Shown: positions 53,160 through 64,000 of the stretch, one piece after another | Layout of the letters: every line of letters starts with the position of its first letter | How positions within the stretch are numbered: position 1 is the first letter of the stretch | From: Durusdinium trenchii | Lineage: Eukaryota; Sar; Dinophyceae; Suessiales; Symbiodiniaceae | Reading direction: 5' to 3' | Length of the DNA: 64,000 nucleotides | Assembly (NCBI GenBank): GCA_963970005.1 | Contig: CAXAMN010005213.1 | Coordinates: forward strand, 159,403 to 223,402 | Position numbers and translations under genes: made by a program | Notes under the pieces: generated by a model | What the model was told of the DNA's origin: nothing | The model's database searches: none | The model's input: only the letters and a program-made list of their open reading frames with translations

Positions 53160-55430
53160 CCCCCCGGATAATTGTTGAGAGGCACCATTCACAGGCCCAC
53201 TGTCACTCAAAACCTTGACTTTCGGCAGAATGTCCATGAGGTTGCCTCCGGGGCGAATCTGTGTCAAACAGAAGCCACGGCTGCAGCAAAAAGGAAAAAA
53301 TTGAAAAAACGCTCTCAGCCAAGGCACCAGTCAGCGGACGGACCAACGAGTAGCCTGGGTCCTGTGTTTGTAGACGGGTCTAGGGAATCCTACAGCCAAA
53401 TCTTTGACTGAAATCAAAGAAAATACAACTGTTCAAACACCCGCACCTGCACCACTTCCAGCCGAAGGCCAGGAGGAGGCTTCACCCTGCATGGACTCCG
53501 AATGAGCAGGACTTCCAGCAAAATGTGGATGATTGTGACAGCAGGGTGCCCTCATGCGCCCTCGAAGGTCATTGAGTGCACATGTTGAGGCTAGTCGGGC
53601 AGAGTGCTTCTGGAACAACATTGAGCAGGACCACATCTTCAGCAAAATCATTTGACCTCGCCTCCATGTAAAGACCCGGCTTTTCACTCCAAAGCCTGAA
53701 AACCTCAGCCATCAAAAGAATCATACTGTGCCAATTCATTGGCAATCTGTCTCACCAGTGTTACCTTGGCTTTGCCAGAGGGATCCTTTGTGCTCGGCAG
53801 GCGGCTGGATCCCAAAATCACCAAAGATGCCTTTCCTTGCATGAGCACCATGTGTTCTGCATGCGGAAACTTTAGCCAATATGGCAAGCGGGTGAGAACA
53901 CAACAAAACATGTGAGCTGGGTGGCTCGAGCATCTGAAAGCGGAGATGAAGTGTGCCAGTGGTTGGATCAAATCCATCTGTATTGGTGCTATTGGTTTTC
54001 TGCACCTGGGCCGGCACCAGTCAAATTTTAAGTGTCTTGTGTCTGTTGTCTGGCAACTGCATGCTTATGCCAACGGTTATGCAATCATCTACAGTACAAA
54101 TCTGAGTTGCTGGAAAGATTGCATGATATTCACTCAAAAGGCTCGCTGAACGAGGTTCGCTTGACAAACCTTAGCACTCGCAGGCGATCTTCATTCATGC
54201 ATGCCCCGGCAAAGGTGCTAGCAGCTAGCAAATTGCGAGCCCAATATGTAGCACAGCGGCTGCCAGCAAATTCAGATTCTGCCCCACAATGCATGCAGCA
54301 AGAGGTTTGGCCACTTATGATTTGTCAATGCGAGGGGTTCCAAAGGGTTCCAGGAATATGTAACACAGGAAGGCTCGTGCCACACTATACGGCATACCTA
54401 TATTCAAAGTATCCATGGCATCTGTTCTTGCAATTTCTCCATATAAGAAGGACTATGTACAGTACACATAGTACACACTTTACACAGCTACATGTGCACA
54501 AGTTATGTGAATGCTTAGAAACCCGTTGCTGCTTAGCGAGTTGCCTAGTTTCTGGTGATAGGTAAACGGGGCATTCCTGAAGACGAAGGATATGGTACAC
54601 CTGAAAGCGAGGCAGCACATGCACTGTCATCTCTCCACAGAAGACTTCGCCAAATGAATGTTGCTAGGAATGTTCCAAAACAGTGGAAAAGTAATTGCAC
54701 AGCATTGGCTGAACCAGCATTGCCCAGGGCACGCTTCGAGATAGGTGGCCGACAGTCTGATACATTCTGGGATGTTGCTGAGATTTGATGCATTTACAAA
54801 GGCATTGTCAAGGACAAGGCCTCGGGCGAGAAGTTTCAGTGATTTCAATTAGGTTGGCTATTGCTGGCTACTGCTGGATGCACTGAAAAACACAAGCAGT
54901 GAGTCCCAAAAGAACAAGTCCCTACCCCAAAGGCTTGCAGATTATTCATGGCAGGATGCGAACATCAATATCTATGTATCCTCCGGCTTCGATCTGTGTG
55001 TCCTGACGTTTGCTCAGCTCCTCACCAACAACCCTTCGCCTCCCAAAAGGTGTGGATTTATATAAACCATCACCAACAACCCTCCACGAAGAGATCTAAT
55101 CTAATCAATGTGACAAGTTACAAGGTTCCAGCATGATGATCATAAACTACTAGTTGCACTGGTCGTGGGTCTGTTGCCCGCACAAATCCAAGCAAGTCCT
55201 CAAACATTGAGCCCGGCCCACCGTCACCGTGCACTTCAATGTCCCCAATGTCATTCTCAATCCGGACGGGGATCTCAGGTCAAGAATCACCGCTCTGTCA
55301 AGGCTTCCCAAAGAGATTTGAACAAATTGAGAATAATACATACTGTATATTACTATATTACATATAATATGCATATACAAGTAAAATCATATAAATATAT
55401 GGTGGTTGATCAATATTCTTTCATCCTGGA
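53160..55430. other. stretch with no recognised gene
   Basis: Only short frames. No repeat family other than scattered TA and TG runs. Confidence 0.4.
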
Positions 55431-55437
55431 ATGGCCA

Positions 55438-56155
55438 TTCATCGCGGAAAAAAAGATATCTTTCGCGGATCTTTCGCGGCCTCGTCGCGAAGCATGGTCC
55501 TACAACCATGTCTAGCTAACATGAGCCGGAACATGCCATAGTATCACAAAATAGGGAGAGACATCTTGCAGCATGACCCCAGTAGATGGTTGAACGTTTC
55601 CACAGCTACTCTCAGGGTCACTTGCAGCATCTGTGCGACAATTGTGCCAAATAGAGTCAGGCACAACTCAACCCAATCTTCGTGTCAGCTACCAACACAG
55701 GGCGATGCAGCTTGGGGAATGTTGGGGGGCCTCACGCTGGGAACCTAGACTTTAGCGGCACATTCGCGAAACTTTCGCGGATCTTTCGCGAAGTTTCACC
55801 CCGGGAAGCCGTAAAATTTGCAAACATCTGCACAGCCCGTCAGAGCAGCTGCAGGTCGTTGCCTCACTGTCAGGGCTGTGCCTACCCAGATTGCTAGTCT
55901 GTGACAGTGGGGACAGGAATCGGAGAATCCTTTGCGCACTGCCAGGGCTGGGCACGGAAATGTTGAGGCTTCAGTTCGTTAGTCTGTGACATATGGGGAC
56001 ACTTCCGCCCGCTGGCTCTGCCGCAGGATTGCCTTGCATTTCTATTCTTTGTCAGTCCGGTAGAAAGGAAAACAATGAAAGCGATGACCTTCGATAAATC
56101 TTTCGCGGAAAAAAAGATACTTTCGCGAACCTCATCGCGAATCTTTCGCGGATGG
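55438..56155. repeat. cluster of TTTCGCG palindromic motifs
   Basis: Three blocks (55438-55492, 55761-55798, 56096-56155) contain eleven TCGCG cores, mostly as CTTTCGCGGATCTTTCGCG. Blocks 1 and 3 also share TCGCGGAAAAAAAGATA. CpG-rich and self-complementary in part; no coding sense. Confidence 0.75.
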
Positions 56156-56159
56156 TTCT

Positions 56160-57200
56160 AACAACATCTGAAAGGCTGTTTTATATAAAACTCCTTACAC
56201 GGGGTTTTCGATCAACTCCCATATCAATATAATATATATATATTTATATCAATATATAACATAATCAAACAAAGAACACAGGAAAAGGGATAAAAGGGTT
56301 AACAGGACCCAGTTGCTTCAAACAACTCAACAACCAAGCTTCAAGTCAAGTGGCCATTCTCGAAGAGCAAGTCCTCTTTGTCCCATCTGGTTCTGTAGTT
56401 TCAACATGCATCCGCACCCAGTGATCACCAGAAGGACCATTGAAAATCGCTGCAAGGGGAAACTGTGGATTCGCATTGTATTCCCTGCGGGGCAAAGGGC
56501 CACTCGTGACCACTCACTTCTTGATATCTTAATGTGAAACTTTAATGTGCAGTATGTTGCCCGAGCAAACCATTTGCACAAGGAAACTGAACTACATACT
56601 CTAGCAATCTCTAACAGCCACTGATTCAGGGCCTCCCCAAATCGAGATACGGTACTCTGACCAACTGAGCCGTAATTCTTACCCTCCAATATATAATACT
56701 ATGCATGGCATGTCATTCTTGCAGGTGTACGCAAACCTTAAACAACAATACACATACTCATGGTCATGGACTCATGAAGATTCTTTGCCTGAGAGATGGA
56801 AGTGGTATCTGAGGTAGCACAGCGATTTCCAAGAAATCACGGGGCTCCTTGGCCGCCAATCACATGGGTCATGCCGTTGTTTGGCTGCACTGGCTGTCAC
56901 AAGACTTGGCACCCCCTGCCACTAATTAACTGGACTCCACGTCTTGTTGCACACATCTCTCGCAAGCTTTTTGCTGCCAGGCATCAAATCGAACCTGTGC
57001 CGCTGATTGATGTCACAAATCACGAGGTTACGCGAGCGTCTTAAACCGTCAGAATCTACATTGCCCAAAAAACATAAAAGAACAAATTGGAACCGCAGAC
57101 ACTAGAAATGCGAAATGCACAGCCCAGCCGCCTTTCCCCACTTGTCGGTAACCTCGCAAATGTGCAGCGTACTGGTACTTGCAAGCAAAACGCAGGCAAA
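56160..57200. other. stretch with no recognised gene
   Basis: A minus frame at 56327-56689 might contain an exon (ALCPAGNTMRIHSFPLQRF), but nothing supports it beyond an open frame. Confidence 0.3.
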
Positions 57201-57212
57201 GCCCGTGTCACA

Positions 57213-57280
57213 CGCTACTACGGCTACTGCTGCTGCTACGACGACGACGACGGCGGTGGCGGCGACGACTACTACTGCAA
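57213..57280. repeat. trinucleotide microsatellite
   Basis: Runs of CTA, CTG, CGA and GGC triplets (CTGCTGCTACGACGACGACG and similar) with period three. Confidence 0.8.
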
Positions 57281-58360
57281 GATACCGCGTCAGTTAATGC
57301 CAACAAGCGACTGAGCTGTAAACTGACCTTGCCCTCAGGATCAAGGCCGGGGCAAGGGATCCGAGATGAGACGAGCCATGGCATGGTTTACATAGATGAA
57401 TTAACACCAAGAAAAAGAAGGTAAGGCCTTTAATAAGGCCCCTTTCAAAATTGCTTTACAAATGGGGCCAAGCTACCTTCTTTTTCCCTCCTCATTTTTG
57501 AACTGCAAGCTGGCTGAAACAAGCTCTTTAAGGGCAAGGCTGAGCTGCCATGCTCCCATCTGCGCTTAGCAGTTTCCTTCCTATTGTTGGAGAGTCAGCT
57601 TCTTTCAATCCTCAGTCGATTGCTCGGGCCAGCATGTTGAGTCCCGAAATGATTCAATAGTATTTAACATGACCTACACCAGCCCCTGCTGCATGCCGTT
57701 CATGAGAACTAACGGCAACTTGAATTAGCCCACAAAGGGCTGGCACGTGCTGAGGTGCGTCGATGGAGCGTCTTGAAGTCGGGTGCGTCCTCCAGTTCAC
57801 AAGCCCTAAACTAGGAAGAACAAAATCTCAGGTTTAAGGGACCCAAGGATCCCAAAACTCCAAGCAACAGATTAGTTTCTTAACCTTAAATCTCAAGAGC
57901 GACTTGTTGAGTAAACGCAACTGCTCAATGCAAAACAAACCTGCACACAAACTCTGGGTGGCTTTGATGGTATATTCTGTGAGTAGATCTGGTGCAGTCA
58001 TTCGTGGGCAATTGCTTGGAAAGGTGGGCTGGCGGCAGCTTGTTTCGCGTTTTTAAGGAACTTGGCGTGGCAATCTGCTTGCTGGATACAGTGTGCGGCG
58101 ATCGCCAAGTGTGTGGTTTTGGTCTTTTGGTCGTGGAACTTTGGATTTTGCGTGGAGTCCATGACCTTTTTGCCACACAATCTCGTCCAGCATACATGTT
58201 GATCTGGACCTGCTCTACCAATCCTCATGAGATCTCATGAGAAACTTGCTGTTCAAAGCCCCCATCCAATCGTTTTTATTCCCTGGTGTCCATATGGCGC
58301 CTCCTCTCGCAGCCTTCGGCTTGTGCAAGTTGTGGTATTTGGAGTGGAGATACTCGGAAA
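57281..58360. other. stretch with no recognised gene
   Basis: Open frames of up to 98 codons on both strands at 57925-58240 overlap each other and show no motif. Confidence 0.35.
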
Positions 58361-58439
58361 GGTGACCTTAGATAAGCCAGCAGTTCCTGGCGCACTTAAA
58401 TTGCAAACTCGTGACACATGATTCTTTGGACAACACCAC

Positions 58440-58625
58440 CCGTAGACAAGTAGCGCAGCTTGTGGCTCCAATCAAACTGCTAGTCGAGAAGAAAATGTCT
58501 CCAGAGCTCACAGTCACAGGAAACCCCATCAACGGAAACACCTGACCAGTGCTGAGGCGGTAGAAGTAGGCGTTCCCCGGCTCTATGATGTGACATTCCT
58601 GCCGATTTGATCTTGAAGATGTGAA
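58440..58625 (-). CDS. unassigned exon-like segment
   Basis: The minus frame reads NRQECHIIEPGNAYFYRLST and PLMGFPVTVSSGDIFFSTSS, coding-like and on the same strand as the other host exons. A preceding exon may lie at 58640-58700 (GWKYGGRCLKWFSHAF). Boundaries are not fixed. Confidence 0.35.
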
Positions 58626-58759
58626 AAGCATGTGAAAACCACTTCAAACAACGACCACCGTACTTCCACCCCTGCGGGATGCAGTGTGTCAAACGGCATA
58701 TGTACAAGTACATGCCGTATAGAAACACTCGCGAGCACAGTTGCATGCACGCATTCCGT

Positions 58760-60030
58760 ATTCAATCTTCAGCCATTTGAGTTGGGGTGCCTATTAAATC
58801 GTGATTTGTTTTCATTTTCTTGTGTCTTTTCCAATATCTTTGGGGCTCACAAGTTGCTGGTATTTAAAATGATTTAGGATTTAGGGCAACCTAGTGTCCT
58901 TAAAAAGGAATGCACTGTGGGCACACAGCGGGGCGAGTGGCTGAATTTTTAAAAGGAAACAGTTCGGCAGCAGGGCTGACGAAACAAAATGCATTGGAAG
59001 AAACACTGAACTAAATAGTGCAGATATAGGATTGGTGGCCCGTGCGGTGGGCCGTGGTTGACATTGAAGAATTGCTGCTTCGGTGGGCGCTGACGGGAGT
59101 TTGGGGGGAGGGCGCGTCCTTGAATGTTTCTGTGTGCGGTTATTTGTGTCTTGGCAGTCGTGGTCTTTGGTTTCTTTAAATTTTGGTGGTGTTTGTTGGG
59201 GTTGGATCGCGCGTCACTTGCGCACACAGGACGCAGCTCACTTGCGCAAGCGATGTCAGCGGTGCGCCCCCGCCTAATTTTCTTATGGAGAAACGATGTC
59301 CAAAACCTCACTTGCGCAAGCATAAGTGAACTCAACTGCGCATGAATCAATTGCCCACGGTGCGGCTCATTCGTGCACACAGGCATGTTGCTACATTGGA
59401 ATGGCTCCCGCCCCCTCCAATTTTACATCGGGTGGCTCACAACAGGGCTGCTGCGCTGGAATGGTTCCAACCTCCTCTAAATTTTACCCTCGGGTGGCTC
59501 ACAAAACATCGGCTACCTTGGAATGGACCACCTGGCAGACGCTGTACGGTTGGAGTGGGCCCAGCAGTCTGGCACTGCCGCCCTGACTCCAGGATAAGCT
59601 CACCAAGCTGAGGATGGTTGCAAGCGGCCATTTGAATCAAGCCCACTTGCGCATAGTGATGGGTGGCAGCTGAGTAGTATGATTGGGAACATATTGGACA
59701 TGACTTGGCACTCACTGGCGGCAAAAAAGCCCATTGCATCGACAGCGCCAGCGCCAGACTATCAAAGGAGTCACCATCAGACAGTCAGAAACCATGGTTG
59801 AGTCCATTTCGCGACGATCTAGGGGGTCATTTTTCGACCCCCCCAGTTAGTTGCAAAATGGGTTTTTCAACATTGAGTTAGGATTTTTGTGGCTTTCCCA
59901 AAGCTTGGGCTTGGTAAGGAGACCGGGCAGTCATGTGGGATGGCATGGTGTCAGGCAAACCAACAGAAAAAGTCCAATAGTAACAAGTTAGGCAAGGCGC
60001 ATTCCCCCGCTGGGTTGGTCGCCCAGACGC
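58760..60030. other. stretch with no recognised gene
   Basis: Contains a decayed local repeat of TCACTTGCGCA (about 59213-59325) and a diverged tandem pair at about 59395-59530 (GGAATGG...CTCCAATTTT...GGGTGGCTCACAA). No gene is supported. Confidence 0.4.
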
Positions 60031-60031
60031 C

Positions 60032-60244
60032 ATGGATGTGAAGGAAGAGACGAAGGAGGACCCAGAGAATAGCAAGAAATCAGAGCCCGACGCTCCAGAG
60101 GACGTGGCCATGAAACCATCTACTATCCTCCGGACATCAGGCCCCTCACCCACACCAGCAGGTCACCAGCAGCATCAATGGCAATCACTGAAGCTAACTT
60201 CAAATAAGTCGCTTCCGAATTTGGATTTGATGGCTGCGCATTGA
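60032..60244 (+). CDS. short hydrophilic open frame
   Basis: 70 codons starting MDVKEETKEDPENSKKSEPD, then Pro/Ser/Gln-rich. It could be the first coding part of the frame at 60395, but no splice joint was verified. Confidence 0.3.
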   Translation: MDVKEETKEDPENSKKSEPDAPEDVAMKPSTILRTSGPSPTPAGHQQHQWQSLKLTSNKSLPNLDLMAAH

Positions 60245-60394
60245 ATGAGACCGCTTTTAGCAACAAGAAGCTCATGCCTGGCTTTCAGCCACGTGCAAAC
60301 AGCGATCGAGCATGGCAGAAAAGGCTAGCGGTAACATCAGACGGCTACGAATTGCTGGTCCGCTACGTGCATTGTTCACACACGCGCAAACCCA

Positions 60395-60922
60395 GTGCAA
60401 CTCGCTCCGGCTGCAATGACCGAGGCAATGCAAATGAGTCAGATCTTGATTTCATGCTTGCAGGAAATCCAAGACCAGCACGCTTTGCCCGAGGGAGCGA
60501 AAGACAAAATCCTACAAGACTTCGTGGATGGAGACAACCTGGAGCTGGAATTACAAGGCGCCATCTCAGAATTGAAAAAGGGATGGCAGCCTGCTGAGCT
60601 GACACCTTTCAGAGAGCTTATCGCTACTTGCATAGCCAAGCGCGATGGCAAATTGAAAGCACTGCAGAAAGGCCCCAAGATTTCCGCTGGGCAGCTTGAA
60701 AAACAGGCTTTTGAAGTGCTACTATCATCTTTGCAGCATGACGTAGACACTTATGCAGTCTGGAAGGCCAAGTGCCTGGATCGCGACTCGCCGCACCAGG
60801 CGATCTGGATCCAGCACATGATCCGAGTCCAGACACCTACCTGGACCTACCTTCTTCAGTGGCTGACTCAGAATACCATGAGGCGCCAGTCAGGGCTACC
60901 TCGGATTGGAGGCGCCACATGA
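60395..60922 (+). CDS. hypothetical helical protein
   Basis: The frame reads AMTEAMQMSQILISCLQEIQ, then GAKDKILQDFVDGDNLELEL and GKLKALQKGPKISAGQLEKQ. The probable start is the ATG inside it at about 60416. It is predicted all-helical, with Lys/Glu/Leu composition. No family recognised. It lies next to a retroelement fragment on the other strand and could itself be element-derived. Confidence 0.35.
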   Translation: MQLAPAAMTEAMQMSQILISCLQEIQDQHALPEGAKDKILQDFVDGDNLELELQGAISELKKGWQPAELTPFRELIATCIAKRDGKLKALQKGPKISAGQLEKQAFEVLLSSLQHDVDTYAVWKAKCLDRDSPHQAIWIQHMIRVQTPTWTYLLQWLTQNTMRRQSGLPRIGGAT

Positions 60923-60999
60923 CAGCCAGACCGAGGCCCGCGGCATGGTGGAGGAAAAAAGTGGCTTAGTGCGGGGGCGGGTCAGGGACCTGGGAGGTT

Positions 61000-62566
61000 A
61001 AGTTTTTGTGTTCTCACAAAATTTAAATAGAAAAAATCGATTTTTTAAAAATCGAAATGAAAAATACACCTTCAAGTCCATAGGTGCGAGCAGTGCCACC
61101 TTTGCCCTTGCCTTTGCCCTTCTTGCCTTTTCCTTTTCCTTTGTTGTGCAGCGTCGATGAGTCTCATAGAAGATCTCCTCCAAGTTCTCCGAGACAAGTT
61201 CAACAGCTTCGCTTTCACCCATCATGACAGGCATCTCCTGCATGAAGATGAACTGTGGTTCTCCATCATCAGTCATGGCGATGAGGTCCTCAAAGATGTC
61301 TTCATCCTCAATCGCCTCGCCAAAGGTCATGGACTGGTCGTCATCGATCAAGTCCTGAGGGCAATCTTCATCCCAGTAGGTCGCGCTTCGCCACTTGCGG
61401 GGTGTGCCAGGATGGTCACTGTGCGCACGCCCTTCATCAAGCTTGTCACCAAAAACCCGTTGGATCGCGCTTTCCCATTCCTTGTAGTCGATGGAGCCGT
61501 TGGTCACCACCACCTTCAAGCGCTGGCGTTGGTCTTGCGTGAATGATCCCTGTCGGAGGATCAGGAGTCCCAGGAGGTGTCGTCCGGGACTGGTTGCAAG
61601 GAGGTCCAAGCCCTGCTTCTTCAACTCTGCAAAAGCTGCCCTCTCGCGCCTTCCCCTGAAGATCGCGTCATCAAGGCAGCCTCAAGCCGCTGGTCTTTCA
61701 AATACTCAATGATCTCGAGGATGACTTTGTGGCCCTTCTCGGCGCAGATCTCCTCGACAGTCAGGTGGGCCAACAAAGACCAACAAAGCACTCAGCTTGG
61801 AACCTAAGGGGTTGCTGTCAATGATGCGCTTGCCAATGAGGTTATGGGCAAGCGGGGCTCTGCTTCAACCAACCAGAGCTGCAGGTTCCGGATGTACTCT
61901 ATGTAATTGCGCTCTGGCAAATCTCCTCCCCATGAAGGTGCAGGATCCACCTTGTAGTCCACATACTTCTCTTTTATGGATCGATCCGCTCGGCGTGGTC
62001 GGTCTAGCCACTGTGGCCATTGCAGCCGCCGCCCATGGATCATCTGGTAAGTCTCCAAGTCCGGGAACATCAGGTTCACGTATGGGAGAAGGTCGTTGGC
62101 TTCCAGCACGTTGTGGAGTTCTCAAGGGTGGAGGTGGTGCCATCGGAGCGGACGTCGATGTAGCCCCCATGGATGCCATCGGAGATGACGTGGATGTAGC
62201 ACCAACTCCTCCCCTCCAAAACCGGTGCAGCCGTTCGGCTGATGACATGTTCACAGCCGTCAGGGCTCCTCCCAGCGAACTGGCACTCAAGAGGGTCCAG
62301 GTAGAAGTTAACCTTGTAACCTGTGACCTCAAGCAAAAAGAAATGGGCGTAGTCATAGTCCTAAAGGCCGCCACGAGCATAGATGTGGCACGAAGTGGTC
62401 GTTGACCAGGAAAAACAAGCAAAACGTCAGGGCCAGTAGTTGGCCTTCAAACCAAGCTCCCTGTTGACCACGAGGTCGATGTCGGCGCGTTTGCCCGGGG
62501 TGTCCCCCGAGCCAGAGCTCAACCACCTTCAACGGAGCCCAGGTCGTCACCCGGGCTCCGCTACCA
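61000..62566 (-). pseudogene. LTR-retrotransposon gag fossil with primer site
   Basis: TGGTAGCGGAGC on the minus strand (62566-62555) matches the primer site of the copia element. Downstream, in shifting frames, come PGLGDLPDDPWAAAAMA, then EKYVDYKVDPAPSWGGDLPE and NYIEYIRNLQLWLVEAE, typical of dinoflagellate copia gag N-termini. Then follow LKVVVTNGSIDYKEWESAIQ, an acidic stretch and a Lys/Arg/Ala-rich tail (KEKEKARRAKARAKVA). No protease, integrase or reverse transcriptase follows, and no second LTR was found, so this is a truncated copy. Confidence 0.6.
62555..62566 (-). promoter_or_regulatory. tRNA primer-binding site of the truncated element
   Basis: Twelve bases identical to the primer core at 44407-44418; the presumed LTR lies at higher coordinates (from about 62567) with unknown far end. 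Confidence 0.6.
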
Positions 62567-62599
62567 CTCTATAACAGCGGAGTTCGAAGTCCCGAAGCG

Positions 62600-64000
62600 A
62601 AGCCGATGGCGTCGGCGCAGAAAACAAAGCGCCTTTTCACAAGGCGTAGCGCAAGGGGCCCCTAGTTGGGCCGCAAGGGTTGTGGAGAACCGAGCAGTGT
62701 GGTTGACAGGGCTAAAGCGCGCTGTTTTTGACACTTAGGTTCAGCGCATCTTCAAACCTCCCGCGGAAGTTCTGGCCCAATCCATCTGCTACAGGAACAC
62801 GGGCGCACTAAGCTGCTCCGCCCTCATGCGGCAATCTTGAACCCTCCTGACACGCCTATGAAAATAACATGTGCATTTGGTGTTGATTGCATTTATACAA
62901 GCCCATCTCCTTAGACCAGCTTTCTTAGTTCTTCACGAAAACCAAGGAGCCGTTGATTGACACCTACTCCAGTATTATTGTTATATAATATCTTATTTGT
63001 TGCTATACAGTTATGCTCGTTACCTGCATGTCTTTTCTTGGTCCATAATTAATATCTTTCAAACCGTCTGGGTGGCACATATTCAATACCTGTACCTGCA
63101 GCAGCACGTGCGTGGGGCACCTGATAGCATAAAGGGGATGGAAAATATGGTTCTTCACACACACAACTGGCCTAATTACAAAAGACATCCGTCTATGTTG
63201 TTAGCAGGCGCTACCAATTTGACTTAACACTGATGCCACACAAAAAAGGCTTTAGACTGCAAAAAAGAAGATACAGCCAAACACTGTGCTGCAACTTGCT
63301 CCTGTGTCTGGAGGGAGTAGAATGTGTGCACTGTGCACGCACATGTCCACATAAACTTTACTGAAGCAAAGTGGATCGGTTATTTGGAAACCGCGTGGGA
63401 AGTGGGCCACTTTGGGACCAAATGATCTACCAAATCTGCTGCGCTCAGCATGCATTTGGACATGGGCTGTCCGCTCAGAGTGCCAACAAGTATAAACGTT
63501 TGTCAAACAGTCAACAGTGACACAAATAGCACTGTCGTGAGATGTCGTGAACATCAAATTGTTATAGAATCACCAAAATCCTCATACACACACCCTGCAC
63601 TCTGTGTCAGTGTCACTGCGCCGGTGTCCTCTGGCTTCACGCCTCCCACAAGCCTGCAAGGCTGCAAAGAGGGGACCCCTTCCACAAACTAAGTTTTACG
63701 TGCAATATGTCTCTCTTAATTACTCAACTCGGCCAGCAACCACAGATTGCTACTTTACATAGTTACCTGAAGTAAACTACAGTAAACTTGTAAAATCTGA
63801 TGGGTTCAACAATGCCAAACCACCTCATGTCAAACAAAACTTTGACATTGAATCAAACTGACTGGGAAATGTATGCAGAACTTGCACGCACTTACTTATA
63901 TATCCCCTCATAAATTAAAACACACTCAAGCCTTACAAACACTACGGTGGCGTCTATTCTATTCGTTGTGTCAGTGTCAGGCTTTGGACACGCAGCAGCG
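62600..64000. other. stretch with no recognised gene
   Basis: Possibly the LTR of the truncated element at its left edge; beyond that only short frames and no motif that I recognise. Confidence 0.4.

Noticed and set aside
57925-58240. Overlapping frames of 82 and 98 codons on opposite strands
   Set aside because: No motif and neither shows a splice context; likely chance.

Overview
The window reads as nuclear DNA of a dinoflagellate, most likely a Suessiales / Symbiodiniaceae-type alga. Evidence: host genes are split into short exons whose acceptors are AG followed by G; both GT and GC donors appear; there are Trp-Cys-Cys repeat proteins and a Ty1/copia element of the kind typical of these genomes; TA-rich introns are common and genes are sparse. 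No rRNA, tRNA or CRISPR was recognised. All exon boundaries were placed by eye from reading-frame phase and splice signals.

Layout. Host exons that I recognise lie on the minus strand (1.2-3.6, 5.4-6.9, 17.9-18.1, 24.4-43.8 and about 58.5 kb), as expected for the unidirectional gene arrays of dinoflagellates. They include a Cys/Trp-repeat protein with Val-Pro-rich exons (1.16-3.59 kb), a multi-exon polytopic membrane protein (25.3-31.7 kb) and an Ig-like, probably surface-anchored protein (35.4-38.6 kb). Short dispersed minisatellites and duplicated blocks fill much of the remainder.

The outstanding object is a 10.4-kb plus-strand DNA transposon at 7265-17704. It has perfect 22-bp terminal inverted repeats embedded in TA repeats and many subterminal copies of an 11-12-bp motif. 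It carries a small membrane/Cys ORF, a J-domain-like gene, and one long eight-exon gene that splices into a single open frame. That frame encodes an ASCH-like domain, a C5 cytosine DNA methyltransferase, a charged linker, and a D-D-D (pogo/Tigger-like) transposase with its C-terminal extension. The transposon motif also recurs inside the introns of the gene. A transposase physically fused to a DNA methyltransferase and a possible modified-base reader is the best candidate for a new system here.

A second large element, a Ty1/copia retrotransposon (44077-52388), has 329-bp LTRs that differ at one base, a GTATA target duplication and a tRNA primer site. Its coding region is shattered by frameshifts and stops, and an internal gag segment of about 0.45 kb is inverted. 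Other retroelement remains are a gag-only, short-terminal-repeat element inside an intron (28.6-30.9 kb), a reverse-transcriptase fossil between long direct repeats (32.0-35.25 kb) and a gag fossil on the minus strand (61.0-62.57 kb). Three of the elements share the same 12-base primer-binding core.
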